Positions 10,684-23,125 of a stretch of DNA of 64,000 bases are shown piece by piece. Each line of letters opens with the position of its first letter. The stretch's first letter is position 1. The DNA lies in the NCBI GenBank assembly GCA_014871385.1, contig CM026426.1:90688893-90752892 (forward strand), in the 5' to 3' direction. The stretch is from Ceratodon purpureus (Eukaryota > Streptophyta > Bryopsida > Pseudoditrichales > Ditrichaceae). Position numbers and translations under genes: made by a program. The notes under the pieces were generated by a model. That model was not told the origin of the DNA, searched no databases, and saw only the letters and a list, made by a program, of their open reading frames with translations.

Positions 10684-13600
10684 TCACACTCTAACCATAA
10701 GAAACTACTCAACCGGTTCAGCAACTTTGGCCAGCTCCAAAACACGCATAACTTCGTTGAAGCTGAAGCTAGGGGCGTGCATAAAAGTATCAACTTTGTA
10801 ATCCATCTCACATAAATAGCGGAAGATATAATAAACATGCTTGCAGTACTTCCACTGGTCTCTTTTGCCAAGGGTTTCCGAAGTCATTTTCATGAAGTCG
10901 GGGCAAGTACATCCAGGGAAGTCCGTGATGGTGATACAATATATGGTTTCACTGGGACTCTTCAAGGAGATGACGCAGCCAAATCCTGGATATGGGATTG
11001 ATGTGATACTTGTTATCCAATACTTGTTCATGAGACCCGCGCTGCTCTACTTGTTGCGGTGGTCGGAGGTTGGAGCGTCAGAACTTCTCCTGATGGCATA
11101 TTCGTTTCGAGTAGTCGGGTGTGAATCCGGATCGAGAGGAACCGGGAAATGACTCCTTGGAAGCCGCATATTAGCAGAAAATTGGAACTGACGTCGAGGT
11201 GATAGTGCTCCACGTTGTTGGAGTTGGAACCCGGCCTCTTCAAGAGCCAAAATCTCTTTGATGGTCAAGTTCGTGCCCCTTTTCACAGGCCAAGTGTGCG
11301 GGATAGATGGCCAATCAATCACAAACGACTTCTTTGTGCCCTTCACACATCTATTAATGTCATCGGCGCAAAACTAGAAGTCAGTAGAAATCTGGCGATC
11401 GGTTCTGAACTCCTTCTTCAGTCCTACATATGTGCGAGCAGGCGTACTATGTGTACCTCGTCGCACTCGAGTATCGCACTTGTCATTCGTATGAGCCTGC
11501 ATTGCTTGGCATTTTCGGTTAGACTTGCCGGATAGTCTGGCAATGTGCCACTTAGAGGGGTCGCAATTTGTCTCATGCACTGAAGTAGTGTGTTGAACAC
11601 TCGAGTCAGGTTGAGAAAGGGCCTCCTCAATGCGTGCTCTGGTGGATCTCGTGCCATCACGAGGAATGGAATAATTCACTGTATCATAACGATGAGAGTC
11701 ATGACTGGAACCGGGCGGCAAATCTAACTCCTGTTTTGTAGATCCAAAGATCCTTGCACCTTCCAAGCCTCCTTTCCTCGTCAGTAAATCCTCCGCTCCC
11801 GGGTAGGAGTTCACTGCCTCAGCAATCAACTTGGGGTCACTAGAGCGTTGAACATGGCGTAAACGAAGTTCTGCTCTGTCCGGACCTTTACCGCCCTTTC
11901 CTCCCTTCAGCCAAGAGCCGTAACTTATGATCTGCATGAATGCTCGGATCACATCATCCACTATTGCCTCGTACAAACAGGTCATTGTATTTCCTGATTG
12001 TTGAAGCCATCTGTTGTGGACGGTTTCCGCAAGGTTGTAGGAAGGCATGTCGGCTTTCTCGTCAAGGATAAGATCCTAGGAAAAAAATTAAAACAAATGA
12101 TGTCATTTTCAGGATTTTAAATAAAAATTAAAGTATACTAATACTTTATGAAAGGTTTAAAGACAATTCAACTTACAAGCTGCATTGAGCCTCCCCATTG
12201 TCTGTACCGATAGTGCCAAAAAGCCATCCAATCATTTAGATGACCCCTTCCTTCTTCAGTTGTGGCGCCTGAAGAAAGCCACCACCCGCGGATGACATTG
12301 TATTGTGCATCAGCTTCCTTCTGGGTCTTTGCGTCCTTCCATACTTTGCACAAAGCTTTGTGTTGGTCTTAAAAGCTTGGCAAGATATTCCGGGAAGTTG
12401 CTCTCTGAAGGCACTTCGTCTAGTGAAATAGACAAGTGCGCTCCCGTTCTTCCATTGGATCGTTGGGATCGCCATTCCCATACACCTTACGAACAGCATG
12501 CCAGTTAGCTCCAGCATTGTCTGCCATGAATCCTTTGAAATTTGTATTTTCAAGGTCGTTCTTGCGCATAACTTCATTGAGCTGGAGCCAAAATAACTCC
12601 TGAGCAGCAGCATCTTCAGATTGCATGTCACAGAGCGCAATCGTCATCACTTTATAGTACTTACTGTCATAAACGTGGCATGCCATGGTGGTCCAGTCAG
12701 CAACACGCTTAACATGGTCAAACATAATCCAGCAGTCTTGAAGATCACCTCCAGGCTGGATGCGCTTCACCAAATCTACACCGCTTCCTAGACGATCAGT
12801 TGACATCTTGAACAAAAATACCTTGCCTTCATTCTGTCCAGGGAATTGATTACGATGGATGAACTCAAAGTTGGAGTAGTCCTTTAGCTCCAAGATGCTA
12901 TCTGTGACTCCTCTCCCTTGACGGAAAAATCTCTTTGATCCAGATACAAAATTGCGTATATTTGGTGAAGTAAGAGTCTCAAATTGGTCCATTACAGCAT
13001 CCATAGATGCACCCTGAAGATGACTGCCTCTGGCAGTAGGACGGATCAGAGCATCGGCAAGGTACTGCTTCTTGGCCGCTAATACGATAGTAGAGTTCTT
13101 GGCGTTAGGTGTCTTCTGAACCTCTTTAGCTATGCAATCAAGCATGATGTCCATAGAATCTTGACATCTGCCTTGAGATACAGGATGTTTATGACGTCCT
13201 AAATGAATGGCCGCACGGGTCATATCATTGTGTAATGCCGATACATGATAGATCCTAGCGTTACACAATGCTAAACAGATAGGAGCTGTCTGGCATACCT
13301 TGCATGCTAATGTAGATTTCTCTGTGGGAGAGCCTTCCACAAAAAATGGTACTAAAGCTACACCTGACCATTCAGTGCTATTTACCATCCCATTATTCCT
13401 GCAGATGTAATCACAACTCAGGTTGGGACATTGCAAGTGTCCAGTACAGGTAGACTTACGATATGTGAGGCCATACTCGTTCTTGATGTTTGTGGTCATG
13501 GTCTTGCACCAGGTATGGCCATCATACTGCTTGCTCATCCCATCCATGCCACCCCTGAATGGAGTTGGAACTCCTTCGGGTGAAGGAGGCAGCTCGAAAA

Positions 13601-14240
13601 TCTTGTCTCCATCGTAAACTGGCGGTAAATATTTCACTTGTTCATGTTCAATGGTGTCAAAATCAATCTGCGACAGTTCTGATCGGGAGCCCCTTCTTGA
13701 CGCTGTCATTCTGATGGCAAAGAGAATGCTTCTATTTGTCTTGGAAGCAGGATGAATAGGTGGACGCTCTGAAGACAATGATGCAGACATATTAGAACGA
13801 CTACCATGTTGAGATGGACGACCTGACTCTTGGGATCCACGACTCTGGAATGGATTTGACCTAGTGTCTCCTAGCTTGATCTCACTGTGATTGTCATCAT
13901 CCGAGTCACTCAACAAATATACTGAGTTGTCACTGGGTTCAATTTTGACAGATGCAAGACCAGGAATTTGAACTGTTGACGTGGATGGGGGAGGGGTCAA
14001 AAGAACAGTAGACTCAGACATCTGTGCATGTGATAACCCATAAACCTTGAAAGTTCCAGTGCTAAGAGTCCAGACGTAACCATCGGGTGTACTATCCTTC
14101 ACTTGAAATACACACTCAAGAATCTCACCATTATCATCAAAGACCTCTTTTTCCACGTAAATAGTTCCGGCTCTAAATCCAAACCTGAGGCTAAGCAATC
14201 GCTCCTCAACAACTACCTTATTGTCTGATCCTACAGACAT
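10684..14240 (-). pseudogene. SWIM zinc-finger transposase, decayed (MULE-like)
   Basis: An ATG at 14240 opens ~600 codons to 12420. A Ser/Pro-rich N-terminal part is followed by Cys-rich segments (CTGHLQCPNLSCDYIC and CKVCQTAPICLALCNARIYH). Next come MTIALCDMQSEDAAAQELFW and FKGFMADNAGANWHAV, where the catalytic core of such transposases should lie. The frame shifts near 12420 and continues to 12178, with in-frame stops, to GRGHLNDWMAFWHYRYRQWG. After an intron it resumes at 12048 and ends with a SWIM finger (CTCPDFM...KYCKHVYYIF; C-x-C...C-x-H) near 10850-10930. Stops at the DF/FCADD and NK/SSAG positions are both TAG. SWIM fingers at the C-terminus are typical of Mutator-like transposases. 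The exact superfamily is inferred, because the DDE residues are not certain. Confidence 0.65.
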
Positions 14241-14998
14241 CACTAATGGAATACTTCCATCATGAGATCATAGGGAGGCCATTCTAAGTGTACTATAGAA
14301 GATAGGAGAAGTACAATCATGTATTGGAGAAGAGCTTGTGCAAAAGGACTGTGAGAAGTTGTGTTTGGTGTGTACCTGGTTGTAGAGATTATATAGTTGT
14401 TAGTGTTTAGTGTGGTGGGACAACTAACATACTCTAAAATGGAATAGAGTGTACTGGCGAATTCACGATGACTTGTATAGTTTAAATTAAGTTCGAATGT
14501 GTCTGACAAATTAAAGTGCTTAGGCGGCTGAGACCGCCAACCACGTCATGATCAGCTAATACAATTATATCATTTAGCAGCGAATTTGAACCGCCACAGA
14601 TGTGCACCAATACATTTAAAACAATTAGCCGTCAATGTCATCATGACCAGGGTAGCGTTAATTTAAATGGTTCTCTTGTTTAGAATTAGAGTTCTATAAC
14701 TTACATTATATTAAGGAGAGATATCATACCTGAGCAGTCAGTGGTGTTGTCGCATTTCAACAAAATATGTTGTCATTCCCTTTACAGATAATTATCTGCC
14801 TTTCTAAAATGGTGTGCACCTAACTTTAAAAATATATACTACTATTATAAATAACAAGGATAATGACACGAACATCAAAATCAATCACAGAATCCTCATG
14901 CATGTTTTATGGGTATGAAAGGTTATGAGACTAAGAGACGGCTATATAACTGGAGTGAGCTCTTATCAAATCCAAAGCATTCTTCTTAGTTAGAATTA

Positions 14999-17790
14999 TG
15001 TGCACGGGATAGCGTTACTGAGACCTATGAGGGAAGAGGAAGAGCCAAGCTCAAGAGTGTCAAGGGCTCCTAAATCATGTACGACTAGAGGTAGAGGGAG
15101 AAAGCAAGGTTCAGTTTTACTAATCCGAAGCAGGTGGCGGCCCAGAAGAGACGGAAGGAAAAAGAGGCTCTTGACCGTATTGCAGAAGTGGATTATAGCT
15201 CAGATGATCCCAAGCATCTCAAAATCAAAGCATTAGCCACCATATGCCAGGTATACCATACCATGCTGTTTGCTTTGTGTAATTGACTAACTGTAAGTAG
15301 TTTTAAATATTGGTTGTGCTTTTTGTTTAATGGATTAATATAGAATTTTATTTTTTTACTTTATGGATCAAGGGCAGTAAAGGCAGCATGCATTGCATTG
15401 ACATTAAATGAATGGACTCGTCAGCATTATCTAGGAAGGCGCGAGTTACAGAGGGGACGGAATTCGGAATAATGACACAGTCTGAACTAGAGAGAGTCGA
15501 CTACTTTGACAAGAGCTTCGGTGGGTTTACAGGGCAGCTTGGGGTCGGGAGCTGGAGCTGTCGACAAAGTCGAGCACATCGACCCAACAAGGTCTGCGCG
15601 CAACGAACCATCAGTTGAATCTGTAAGTGATTACTATTGTGTAATAGACTACTTCTCTTTTGTGGTTGACGGATCGTGAAGCACGAGCAGTGGATCGAAG
15701 CTGTACAGATTTTTATCTAACCGAAACCCTGGATTTTGATTCAGGAGAACCGGGTGGAGGGATTCGAGGAGGGATGCAACCTTGAAGTTGTCAAGGAAGG
15801 AGAAGAAGGAACCGCACCACTGCAGTCGGCGATAACAGCATCATTAAAAACCATCACTTTGGAATTGGTGAGTCTTGTCCATCAGCTTCTCTCAAACATT
15901 TCTATTCCACTTGTTTGCAATATGCTAAGTTCCACGGTGTGGTTTTGCGGGTGTGGTTACAACGGTGTTGTCTTAGATGACTCGTTGGAAATGGTAAATG
16001 CAAGTATGTACGGGTTTCGTAGAGGGTGAAGAGGAGGGGAACAAAGCTTTCGGTAGAGCGAATGGATTCGAGGCGAAGGTTGTTCCAGTAAGTATGCATG
16101 TTGAATGTGATGGGAGTTGGAATTAGTTTCTATGTTTTTTGAATGTTGCTAGGTTCTCTATATAATAAGTGTATACTAATGGGCACACTGTCATTAATGC
16201 AGGTAAATCAACACAAAAAATATCCAAGCAAAGAGCGGACCGTTTTCCAGGAGGTGGAGGGAGACCAGTCAAATTCCAATTCGAATTCGGTAAAGGTAAA
16301 CCCGTAAAGGAGAGATAATCAAGGTTGAATTCAGTTAATGGGTACCAGCTTTGTTAGTACTTTGCAGATTCTATGCACACATAATGCAGCGTGGTCATGA
16401 GCCTACAATGGTTACGTCTAGTTTCATGAGATTGCAATGACGTTATAATTGAGACTTATTAACATACCCATTGACATTGACATATAAAGGCGAAGATGAT
16501 GTGCTGTCCCTAGTTAGGTTCAAACACTTAGTTAACTAGTTCGTTGATCAGCATGCAGATGAGCTTTGACTAGGGCATGGAAGAGGTGCGCAGCCCGTCT
16601 ACGGCCATGGATTGTACCGACGTGGGTCATGCCGAAATGGAAGATCAGCTCCAAGGCTGTGCAAGGTAGTTCACATCTTACTCTCCAAGCTGCAGTTGAC
16701 ATACCAGGCATGGAGATTGATGTGCCATTGTGCAGGATGATACCAATGAAGGATGTGAGGGAGCCATTGAAGACCGACATATAGAAGCTAAAGGCCGAAT
16801 TCAGCCACGGATACAAGCGAGGTTCATCGTGCTTCTATCTGTCACTAATAGAAGAGCTTTAGGATGGAAGAGTCAAGTGTCACCGAAGCTGATAGGTCTT
16901 CCTGGTTTGATTTATGGCGAAAGGAGGACCTTGAGTTTGAAGCACATTTGCTGTCAAATCCGGACTTGGAGAAATACTCCAATTGCTACTTCTATGTATA
17001 AGACAGGAATCATCGCCATATTGCTTGGTCAGAATTGATCAATTCTCTCCACAAGCATCATGCTTCTTTCCATGTTTCAGCCCGTTCAATCATCATCAAC
17101 GTCACACCTACAAATTGCAGTATGTTGTTGCATGCCATGACAGATTAGAACAAGTAAGTACTTCATTAAGTTTAAACTCATTACTAACTAAAGTATTTGA
17201 ATTTCCTGAATTTGTCTCATTTATTTAATTTACAAATGCTTGATGGTTCAATTTAATGAATTGCCTGTCAACTGTTTGCAGAAAAAATGAAGTAGACCAT
17301 GTTGTTCAACATTGGACCCATGAGGTGAAGCGGGTCCAACAACTAGGTCTATTGGATTTTGACCAGCGGAAGGGTCTGGTGAAAGATGAAGATTTGCAAG
17401 CAAGCATTATAGAGTGGAGGCGTATGAAGAACAGAAAGTGGTATCATCTATTACATGATGCATTCATTGACTTCTTATACGAGGTGAGAATGTTCAATGG
17501 ATTTAAGTTGTCAAATATTTATCAGTACTGACTTCAACTATTGTCAAAGCCAATACACTAACAACTAATTTCTGTATTTTAGAGAGAAATATCAGCCGCA
17601 CAAGAGGAAGCTATTCGGATCTATAGGGACACATTAGTCACAGGTCGCAGAGAGGACAAGATGAGAAGTCCCTCAGAGCTCCTTGCCGTTGCGAAGAAGG
17701 CAGTAACGGTGAAGAAAACATCCCTCTCTACTAAATTGGACCAATACTTGGCCATTGCCAACCCAGCTAATGGCAAAGGCTTCTTAAAAG
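14999..17790 (+). pseudogene. Uncharacterised exon-rich second gene of the 13-kb transposon (5' part)
   Basis: A series of short coding-like exons with good splice signals lies on the plus strand. One ends DDPKHLKIKALATICQ at ~15249, just before GTATAC. Others near 16577-16665 and 16735-16830 are acidic. At ~16865-17030 lies WFDLWRKEDLEFEAHLLSN, followed by an in-frame break. At 17280-17480 lies VDHVVQHWTHEVKRVQQLGL, ending at a GTGAGAA donor. At 17583-17790 lies AQEEAIRIYRDTLVTGRRED, ending before GTATGT. I do not recognise this region. It probably belongs to the same gene as the methyltransferase-like exons downstream, given the same strand and the 13-kb element that bounds both. Confidence 0.4.
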
Positions 17791-17941
17791 AGGTATGTAT
17801 ATTTCCATAATTTATCACAGGGCTCATTTTGTTTTTTTCTTTCATTTAGAGTTTGTGTGTCTCATCGTAGCCTCTCGCTGCTATGCATGCTGGTTGCACC
17901 CAGGTCGTGTGTTATTTTTGTTTTGTTTGACTCAAGTCAGA

Positions 17942-18835
17942 GATGCTGCGTGCAGGATGCACGCAGCTGGAGTGCGGTTTTTGTTTTTGAGATGATATTT
18001 GAGCTGCTACATGCATCCAGCACGCAGACATGCATCCTTTTTTTTTTGGAAGCTCGATGCCTCTCAGCTCGGGTGCAGGTCTGAGCGTGGTTTCTCAAAA
18101 AAAGTGATCCCACTCGGCACCCCCGGACCTTCCCTCGGATCCGAGGGGTGCCTGGACCTCACTCCCGAAGTTTGCTTTTTTCTGAAAACTGCCTCAAGCC
18201 ATGAGGCCGGGTCCTGCTTTTCTTTTGATTTTTTGGAGTGCTTCCTGATCTTTGCTCAAGCTTGCGGTGTGGATTGACAGCAGCTGCATGCTGGTTGCAT
18301 GTTCAATGGTTGCTTGGCAAGTTTGTTTTGAGGCTTATGTGATGTTGCGTGCTGGATGCACGCAGCTGTTGGTGTTTTTTTGAGTTTTCCGGTGTGTGTT
18401 GTGCAGCTGTGTGCATCGAGCACGCAGCCATTTGTTTAAGTTTTTTAAAAAAATTGCTTGATGCCTTTCAGCTTGGCTGAGTTTCGAGGGTGGTTTTTCA
18501 GAAAAAGTGAAAGTCCCTAGCACCCCCGGACCTACCCTCGGATCCAAGGGGTGCCTGGACCTCACTCCCAAAGTTTGCTTTTTTCTGAGAACTGCCTCAA
18601 GCCATGAGGCCGGGTCCTGCTTTTCTTTTGATTTTTGGGAGTGCTTCATGATCTTTGGCCAAGCTTGCGGTGTGGGTTGACAGCAGTTGCGTGCTGGTTG
18701 CATGTTCAATGTTGCTTGGCAAGTTTGTTTTGCAGCTTATGTGATGCTGCGTGCTGGATGCACGCAGCCGTTGGTGTTTTTTTGAGTTTTCCGATGTGTG
18801 TTTTGCAGCTGCGTGCATCCTGCACGCTTAATATG
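17942..18835. repeat. Tandem ~400-bp unit repeated twice, with 9-bp-arm hairpins
   Basis: The segment beginning GATGCTGCGTGC at 17942 recurs at about 18341 and again at 18743, giving two full units of ~400 bp and the start of a third. Each boundary contains GCTGCGTGC-TGGAT-GCACGCAGC, a hairpin with perfect 9-bp arms (the first copy has one change). Each full unit contains CCTCGGATCC(A/G)AGG and CATGAGGCCGGGTCCTGC. The array sits between coding-like exons, probably within an intron of the cargo gene. Confidence 0.75.
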
Positions 18836-19092
18836 GGCGTTATTTTTAGTTTTTCTGTTCACATTCGAACTGTGTTATTTTTTCGTGTTTATATCAGGCT
18901 ATAATTCTCGTTGATTCTTCATTGCGTGCTGCTAGCATGCTACTTGCGTTTGTGTAGTGTTTATTCCTGCGAGAAACTTGATTAAGCTTGATAAAATCTA
19001 CTTAGAAATTTTCATTTCAAAGGAACTATATTTTTGTGAGTGTGTATGTTTTATTGGTCTAGCTTACTCAATTGATTGTATTCTTTTATGCA

Positions 19093-21755
19093 GATCATTC
19101 GCCATTTTGATGTTTATTAGAGCAACGCAGAAATGACCCCGAAGAAGTTGCAACTTTTTGCAAGCGCCAAGGTTGCTCCCAAGTACAAAGAGAGATGGCT
19201 AAAGTGGTGGAACATGAGCAAAGAGAGTTAGGTGGAGTACAACTTTCCTCCAACACCAGCTTCTGATTTAGTTCTTCGAGTTTGGCTTGATCAAGCAGCC
19301 TTCTAGGCTGGTGTAAGCACAATCATAATTTCTCCCATAAATTGAATTGATCTATGTCTTCTAATGTTGCAATTGAAATTAAAACCACATTCTTTCTAAT
19401 GTAATGGATTCTTATATTTTTGGTTTGTATCTTTTCCGCAGTTAGAAGAAGAGGTTGTCCTTCGATATGCCAAGATTGTAGAAGAAGATATCATAGTTTT
19501 GAGGACAAAGGCTTTATCTAATCCCGTAGATGATATTGGCTCATGCATTGAGGCTCATTCTCTGACTCTTTGGGGGAAGCCTTCACTGGTTTCTTCCCTA
19601 AGGATGGCACTTTTACCAAGAAAGAGCCATTTCTTAGCCAAGCAGGAGCTGAGAATGCTATGAAGAGGGTTATATTGAGGTACTTCTGGAGGGAGTTGGT
19701 AGTCAAGGGTGCCATTGATAGGAATGATATTCCACAGCGTTTTAAGAAATGGATGGATGTTTCTAGCTCTGAGTGTATTTTTACAGATTATTAGAGGAGG
19801 CATTTTCGAGCTCCACATCTCCACCAATGTCCTTGGTACCTTGAATTGAAGGAGAATGAGAAGTGTCCTGGGATGAGAGAGCTTTGAAGGCTAGCTGTGA
19901 CAACCTGGTGCTGCAGCTTGGGGATGAGAGTACCATGAATTTGGAGGAGACTGCCTCGGAGGTTGGTGATGATGCCTCTCTTTCTCAGTAGCAAAGGAAG
20001 AAACTAGCAGAGATGAAGGCAAAGGCTGAGGCAGGGATGAAGGAGAAGGAGGACAAGAGGAAAGAGAAGGAGGAAGGAATCAAGCTCAAGAAAGAATTAG
20101 CAACAAGGAACAGGGAGCTGGCCAAGCTTGTTTTGAAGGAAGGACCAGAGAAGATGTTGACTCATGTTGGCATTTCTCCTTCAGGCAGCAGCATGGCTGC
20201 TGCCATAGTTCCTGTAGCTCCTCAGGTGCCTCATTTTTCTACCCCTATGCCTTCTCAGACTATCTACACGATTCCATGCTCGCAGTTGGATGAGGTAGAC
20301 ACTAGGGTTGAGATCATCAATGATTCTCCTATGGGCATTTTGGAGTTGTTTACTGATCTATCAGAGGGGGATCAGCCTGGGGTTTGGATCAAGATCAAGA
20401 ATTGGATCAATGTCAATCAAGGTAGCAAGGCTAGGAGATTTGGAGGTGAAGAGGCTGAGGCTACTGTGGACCTCATCATTTTTGATGTTCCAGAGGATTT
20501 ACCAGTTCCAGGTTTAGAGCAAGATGGTGAGATTCCCTCTTGGAACAAGCACCCTAGGATTTCAGCAGGGAAGAAAATGGAGTCTACATGGATTAAGGCC
20601 CATTTTGAGTTTGATGTGCACTTTTTGTAGGATGATCGAGCTTTGATTGTTTTTTACCTTGATTCAAAGTTCATTTTGAATGAGCTTATTTCCTGGGCAG
20701 AGTGGGCTAACTTCCAAGAGGAGGCCAAATGGTTTGCAATCAATGGCCTGCCATTGACTATTCCAGACCGTTATCCACGCCAGCACAAGACTTTTATGGT
20801 CAAGTGCTTCATCAAGATGGAGAATGTGGAGGAAGATGTTCCAAGGTCTAAGTTCCAATGCCATGATAGGGCTGAGCTTGGTGCCCAAGGCATCAAGCTG
20901 TCCACTTATGGTCACTGTACTAATTTGATTATTGTAGATTCTCTGACTTATAATTCAGAGACTGGTTTGCCATTCAAAGGACCTAGTGAGAAGACTTCTA
21001 ACCTCTTGTAGGCTCTAATTGATCTCTGCATTGTACAAAATGACATTGTCATGGATCTCACAGCTTCTACAGGTATTCTTTACTCTTTCTGTTTTCTGAT
21101 TGTTGTATTTCGTATTTCAGTTTATTCTTTAATCTTATGGAATTGAGCTTCAATTTGTATGCAGGTGCTTCCATTCAAGCTTCCAAGAGTCTCCCGCGCC
21201 ACGTCATAGACTTTGAGTATGACACCACCTTGTACAAGTAGGTGTTGCTGCCTCTTCTTCCAAGCGCAGAAGAGGTTGAGTCTACTCCAATTCCTGTGCC
21301 TTCACCGAAGAAGAAACGTGCTATTGAATCAGATGATGAGCCTGAGAGGAAGACTGCCTCCAAGCGTTTCTGTAAGTAAGTCTTTACATTCATTTGACAT
21401 TTGGTTGATTGTTCAAAGTTTTTGATATCAATAATTAATAAATGGTTAAAATTTGATGTGCAGTTGGCGGAAAAAAGCGGTGAAGGATGACATTGGTCGC
21501 TCTATGATCTCGCGCCATCTTAGCAAGATAAGGAGTCGGATTAGACCTTTAGAGCTTCCACATTATGCAGAGATGCAGGCTCAAGGTTATTTAGCTGCTC
21601 CTTCTCCATCTATTTCATCTGATAGAGATCTCAATCGTGATGCTGAGATTTATCTTGATATTGCTGTAGAAGTGGCCAGAGTGGTATTGTCTAGTGATAG
21701 TGATTCTTATCATGGTTAGATTGGTACTCGTAGCGATGAGGACATCAGTAGTTGA
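19093..21755 (+). pseudogene. Amino (N4/N6) DNA methyltransferase-like gene, decayed, transposon-borne
   Basis: Reads in frame through about nine TAG stops and two short frameshifts. A Lys/Glu-rich segment lies at ~20013-20130. Next come VDLIIFDVPEDLPVPG near 20470-20515, where a DPPY-type motif IV would lie, and DDRALIVFYLDSKFILNELI near 20631. A segment follows with KWFAINGLPLTIP, then LIDLCIVQNDIVMDLTASTG and ASIQASK near 21015-21185, resembling the SAM-binding motif I placed C-terminally in the beta class of amino methyltransferases. The C-terminus has a basic patch (SPKKKRAIESDDEPERK) that could be a nuclear localisation signal; the last stop is TGA. The family call rests on motif order and spacing. 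Both catalytic motifs are degenerate, and an unrelated fold cannot be excluded without a structure search. Confidence 0.5.
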
Positions 21756-22035
21756 TCATTGCATATTTACTCTATTTTCCTATGTTTTTCCTACTTATAT
21801 ATCATTTATTGTTTTTGGCTTTGGATTTTTTATATTGAGTTAACCTCACTTTACCCTACTCCTATCTAAATTTCTCTACCGGCCATAGTTTTTAAATTGA
21901 CTTCATACATGATTAAAGCATTGAGATGGTACTAATTTATTCATGAGTTAATACTTCTCTTGGTAAAAGTTTAAAGGCATCATATTAAAATGTGGTTTTC
22001 TTAAAACTTTTTTCATGTTTTTTTTCCTTCCCTAC

Positions 22036-22323
22036 TAAGGTACAAACACCTATAACCGACAACTTAAAGCATTTCAGCATATCAGAGCTTGGGTTATCGA
22101 TAAGGAGATAATTTTCGTTCGTAGGAAAATAAGGTTCATGAAGAATGAGCATTTTTCCATGAATTATCTCCCAATACTGAAATTTGTACAATTTTTCAAA
22201 GTGAAAAGTACTTCCGACCCAATAACCGCTATGTACAAATGAGGTACATCTGTTCTTTCATAATCTAGGAATTAAAATATATCGGCTATTGGTCACTTGT
22301 CGGCTATGGGTGTCTCAACCTTA
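22036..22323. mobile_element. MITE copy B, same family as 7720-8119
   Basis: The left end TAAGGTACAAACACCTATAA and the right end, reverse complemented TAAGGTTGAGACACCCATAG, match closely and both run into CCGAC. The element is 288 bp and non-coding. It shares internal blocks with copy A (AAATAAGGTTCATGAAG and GGGTTATC..AAGGAG). It lies inside the 13-kb transposon, so it inserted there or was carried with it. Confidence 0.75.
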
Positions 22324-22499
22324 TGCACATATCCCCCTACGAACTCAAAACCGAGGTCGGTTTTCAAAAATACTAAGTACTTTAGGAGTTATTAACTCTC
22401 AGTTTATTAATTCTGCACCTTCAAATCAGTCATCAAATACTTGGATGGATAAACAGTCATCCAGAAAATAAGAAGCCACATTCATCTCCAGTAGCCGTT

Positions 22500-22752
22500 G
22501 TGTATATCCATTTTTCACTGCGCATTGTTTTACTTATTTTTTATCTTTCTTCTTTCTTTCCTATATTTATTCATTCATTTATTTACTAATATATTTTTGT
22601 TAATTCCATTTTATTTGTTTTTGTTTTTTTTTTTTTATCTTTGCTTTATTTATTCGTTGTTTTTATTCTATTGCTCATTTATTTTAATCTTTCTTCTCTT
22701 CTTATTTTCCTTTATTTATTCTGGTTTTTCCCTATATTCCTTTTCATTACTT

Positions 22753-22789
<37 letters not shown>

Positions 22790-22860
22790 TTCATTTAATT
22801 ATTTTTTTCTCTTTTTTCTTTTATTTTATATTATTACTTTTCCTCTTTGTCTTCATGGCG
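22500..22860 (+). repeat. T-rich low-complexity tract with a ~35-base T run
   Basis: About 360 bp are overwhelmingly pyrimidine, with a T run near 22752-22786. The apparent Phe/Leu-rich ORFs across it are products of base composition. Confidence 0.8.
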
Positions 22861-23014
22861 TAGAATTGATAGGATATATGAAAAAATAATCACAATTCAA
22901 TCAGATATGAATTGGGTGTAAATTTCTGCATTTATCAATTTAGAAGCCATTCTCTCTGGAATATACCCTAAAACATCCTCCACGGTCATAGGTCCCATAT
23001 ATGTCATGTCATAC

Positions 23015-23106
23015 AAAATCATCTCAAAATATCAAAAAAATACACAAAAATTTGAAAATTTAGTGCTCACTGCTCATTGCTCACCGCTCACCGCTCACAA
23101 GATAGC
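23015..23106 (-). repeat. Right terminal inverted repeat of the 13-kb transposon
   Basis: This is the reverse complement of the left end: an AT-rich stretch, then GCTCACTGCTCATTGCTCAC, then TCACAAGATAGC at 23095-23106. The direct repeat follows at 23114. Confidence 0.7.
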
Positions 23107-23125
23107 ATTCCTGGAATGACAGGCA

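Larger units (their letters stand above)
10117..23113. mobile_element. ~13-kb TIR DNA transposon (SWIM/MULE-like) with methyltransferase-like cargo
   Basis: The ends are inverted repeats. The left end from 10122 reads GCTATCTTGTGACCGGTGAG and the right end, reverse complemented from 23106, reads GCTATCTTGTGAGCGGTGAG. Both continue into a (GTGAGCN) array and then an AATTTTTGTG AT-rich stretch, giving roughly 90 bp of similarity. Just outside lie direct repeats GAATGACAAGCA (10105-10116) and GAATGACAGGCA (23114-23125), which fit a long target-site duplication of 9-12 bp such as MULEs make. Inside are a minus-strand SWIM transposase (10684-14240) and plus-strand exons including a methyltransferase-like gene. 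Both genes are broken, so the copy is inactive. A MITE, a 400-bp tandem array and a T-rich tract also lie inside. Confidence 0.7.

Noticed and set aside
10684..21755. TAG reassigned to glutamine genome-wide
   Set aside because: The 13-exon kinase at 25562-29787 has no in-frame TAG among its glutamine codons, and several transposon lesions are TGA or frameshifts; decay of CAG is simpler. Kept as an alternative in the findings.
22498..22889. Long Phe/Leu-rich ORFs that look like a membrane protein
   Set aside because: They lie across a T-rich tract with a ~35-base T run, in several frames at once; composition alone explains them.
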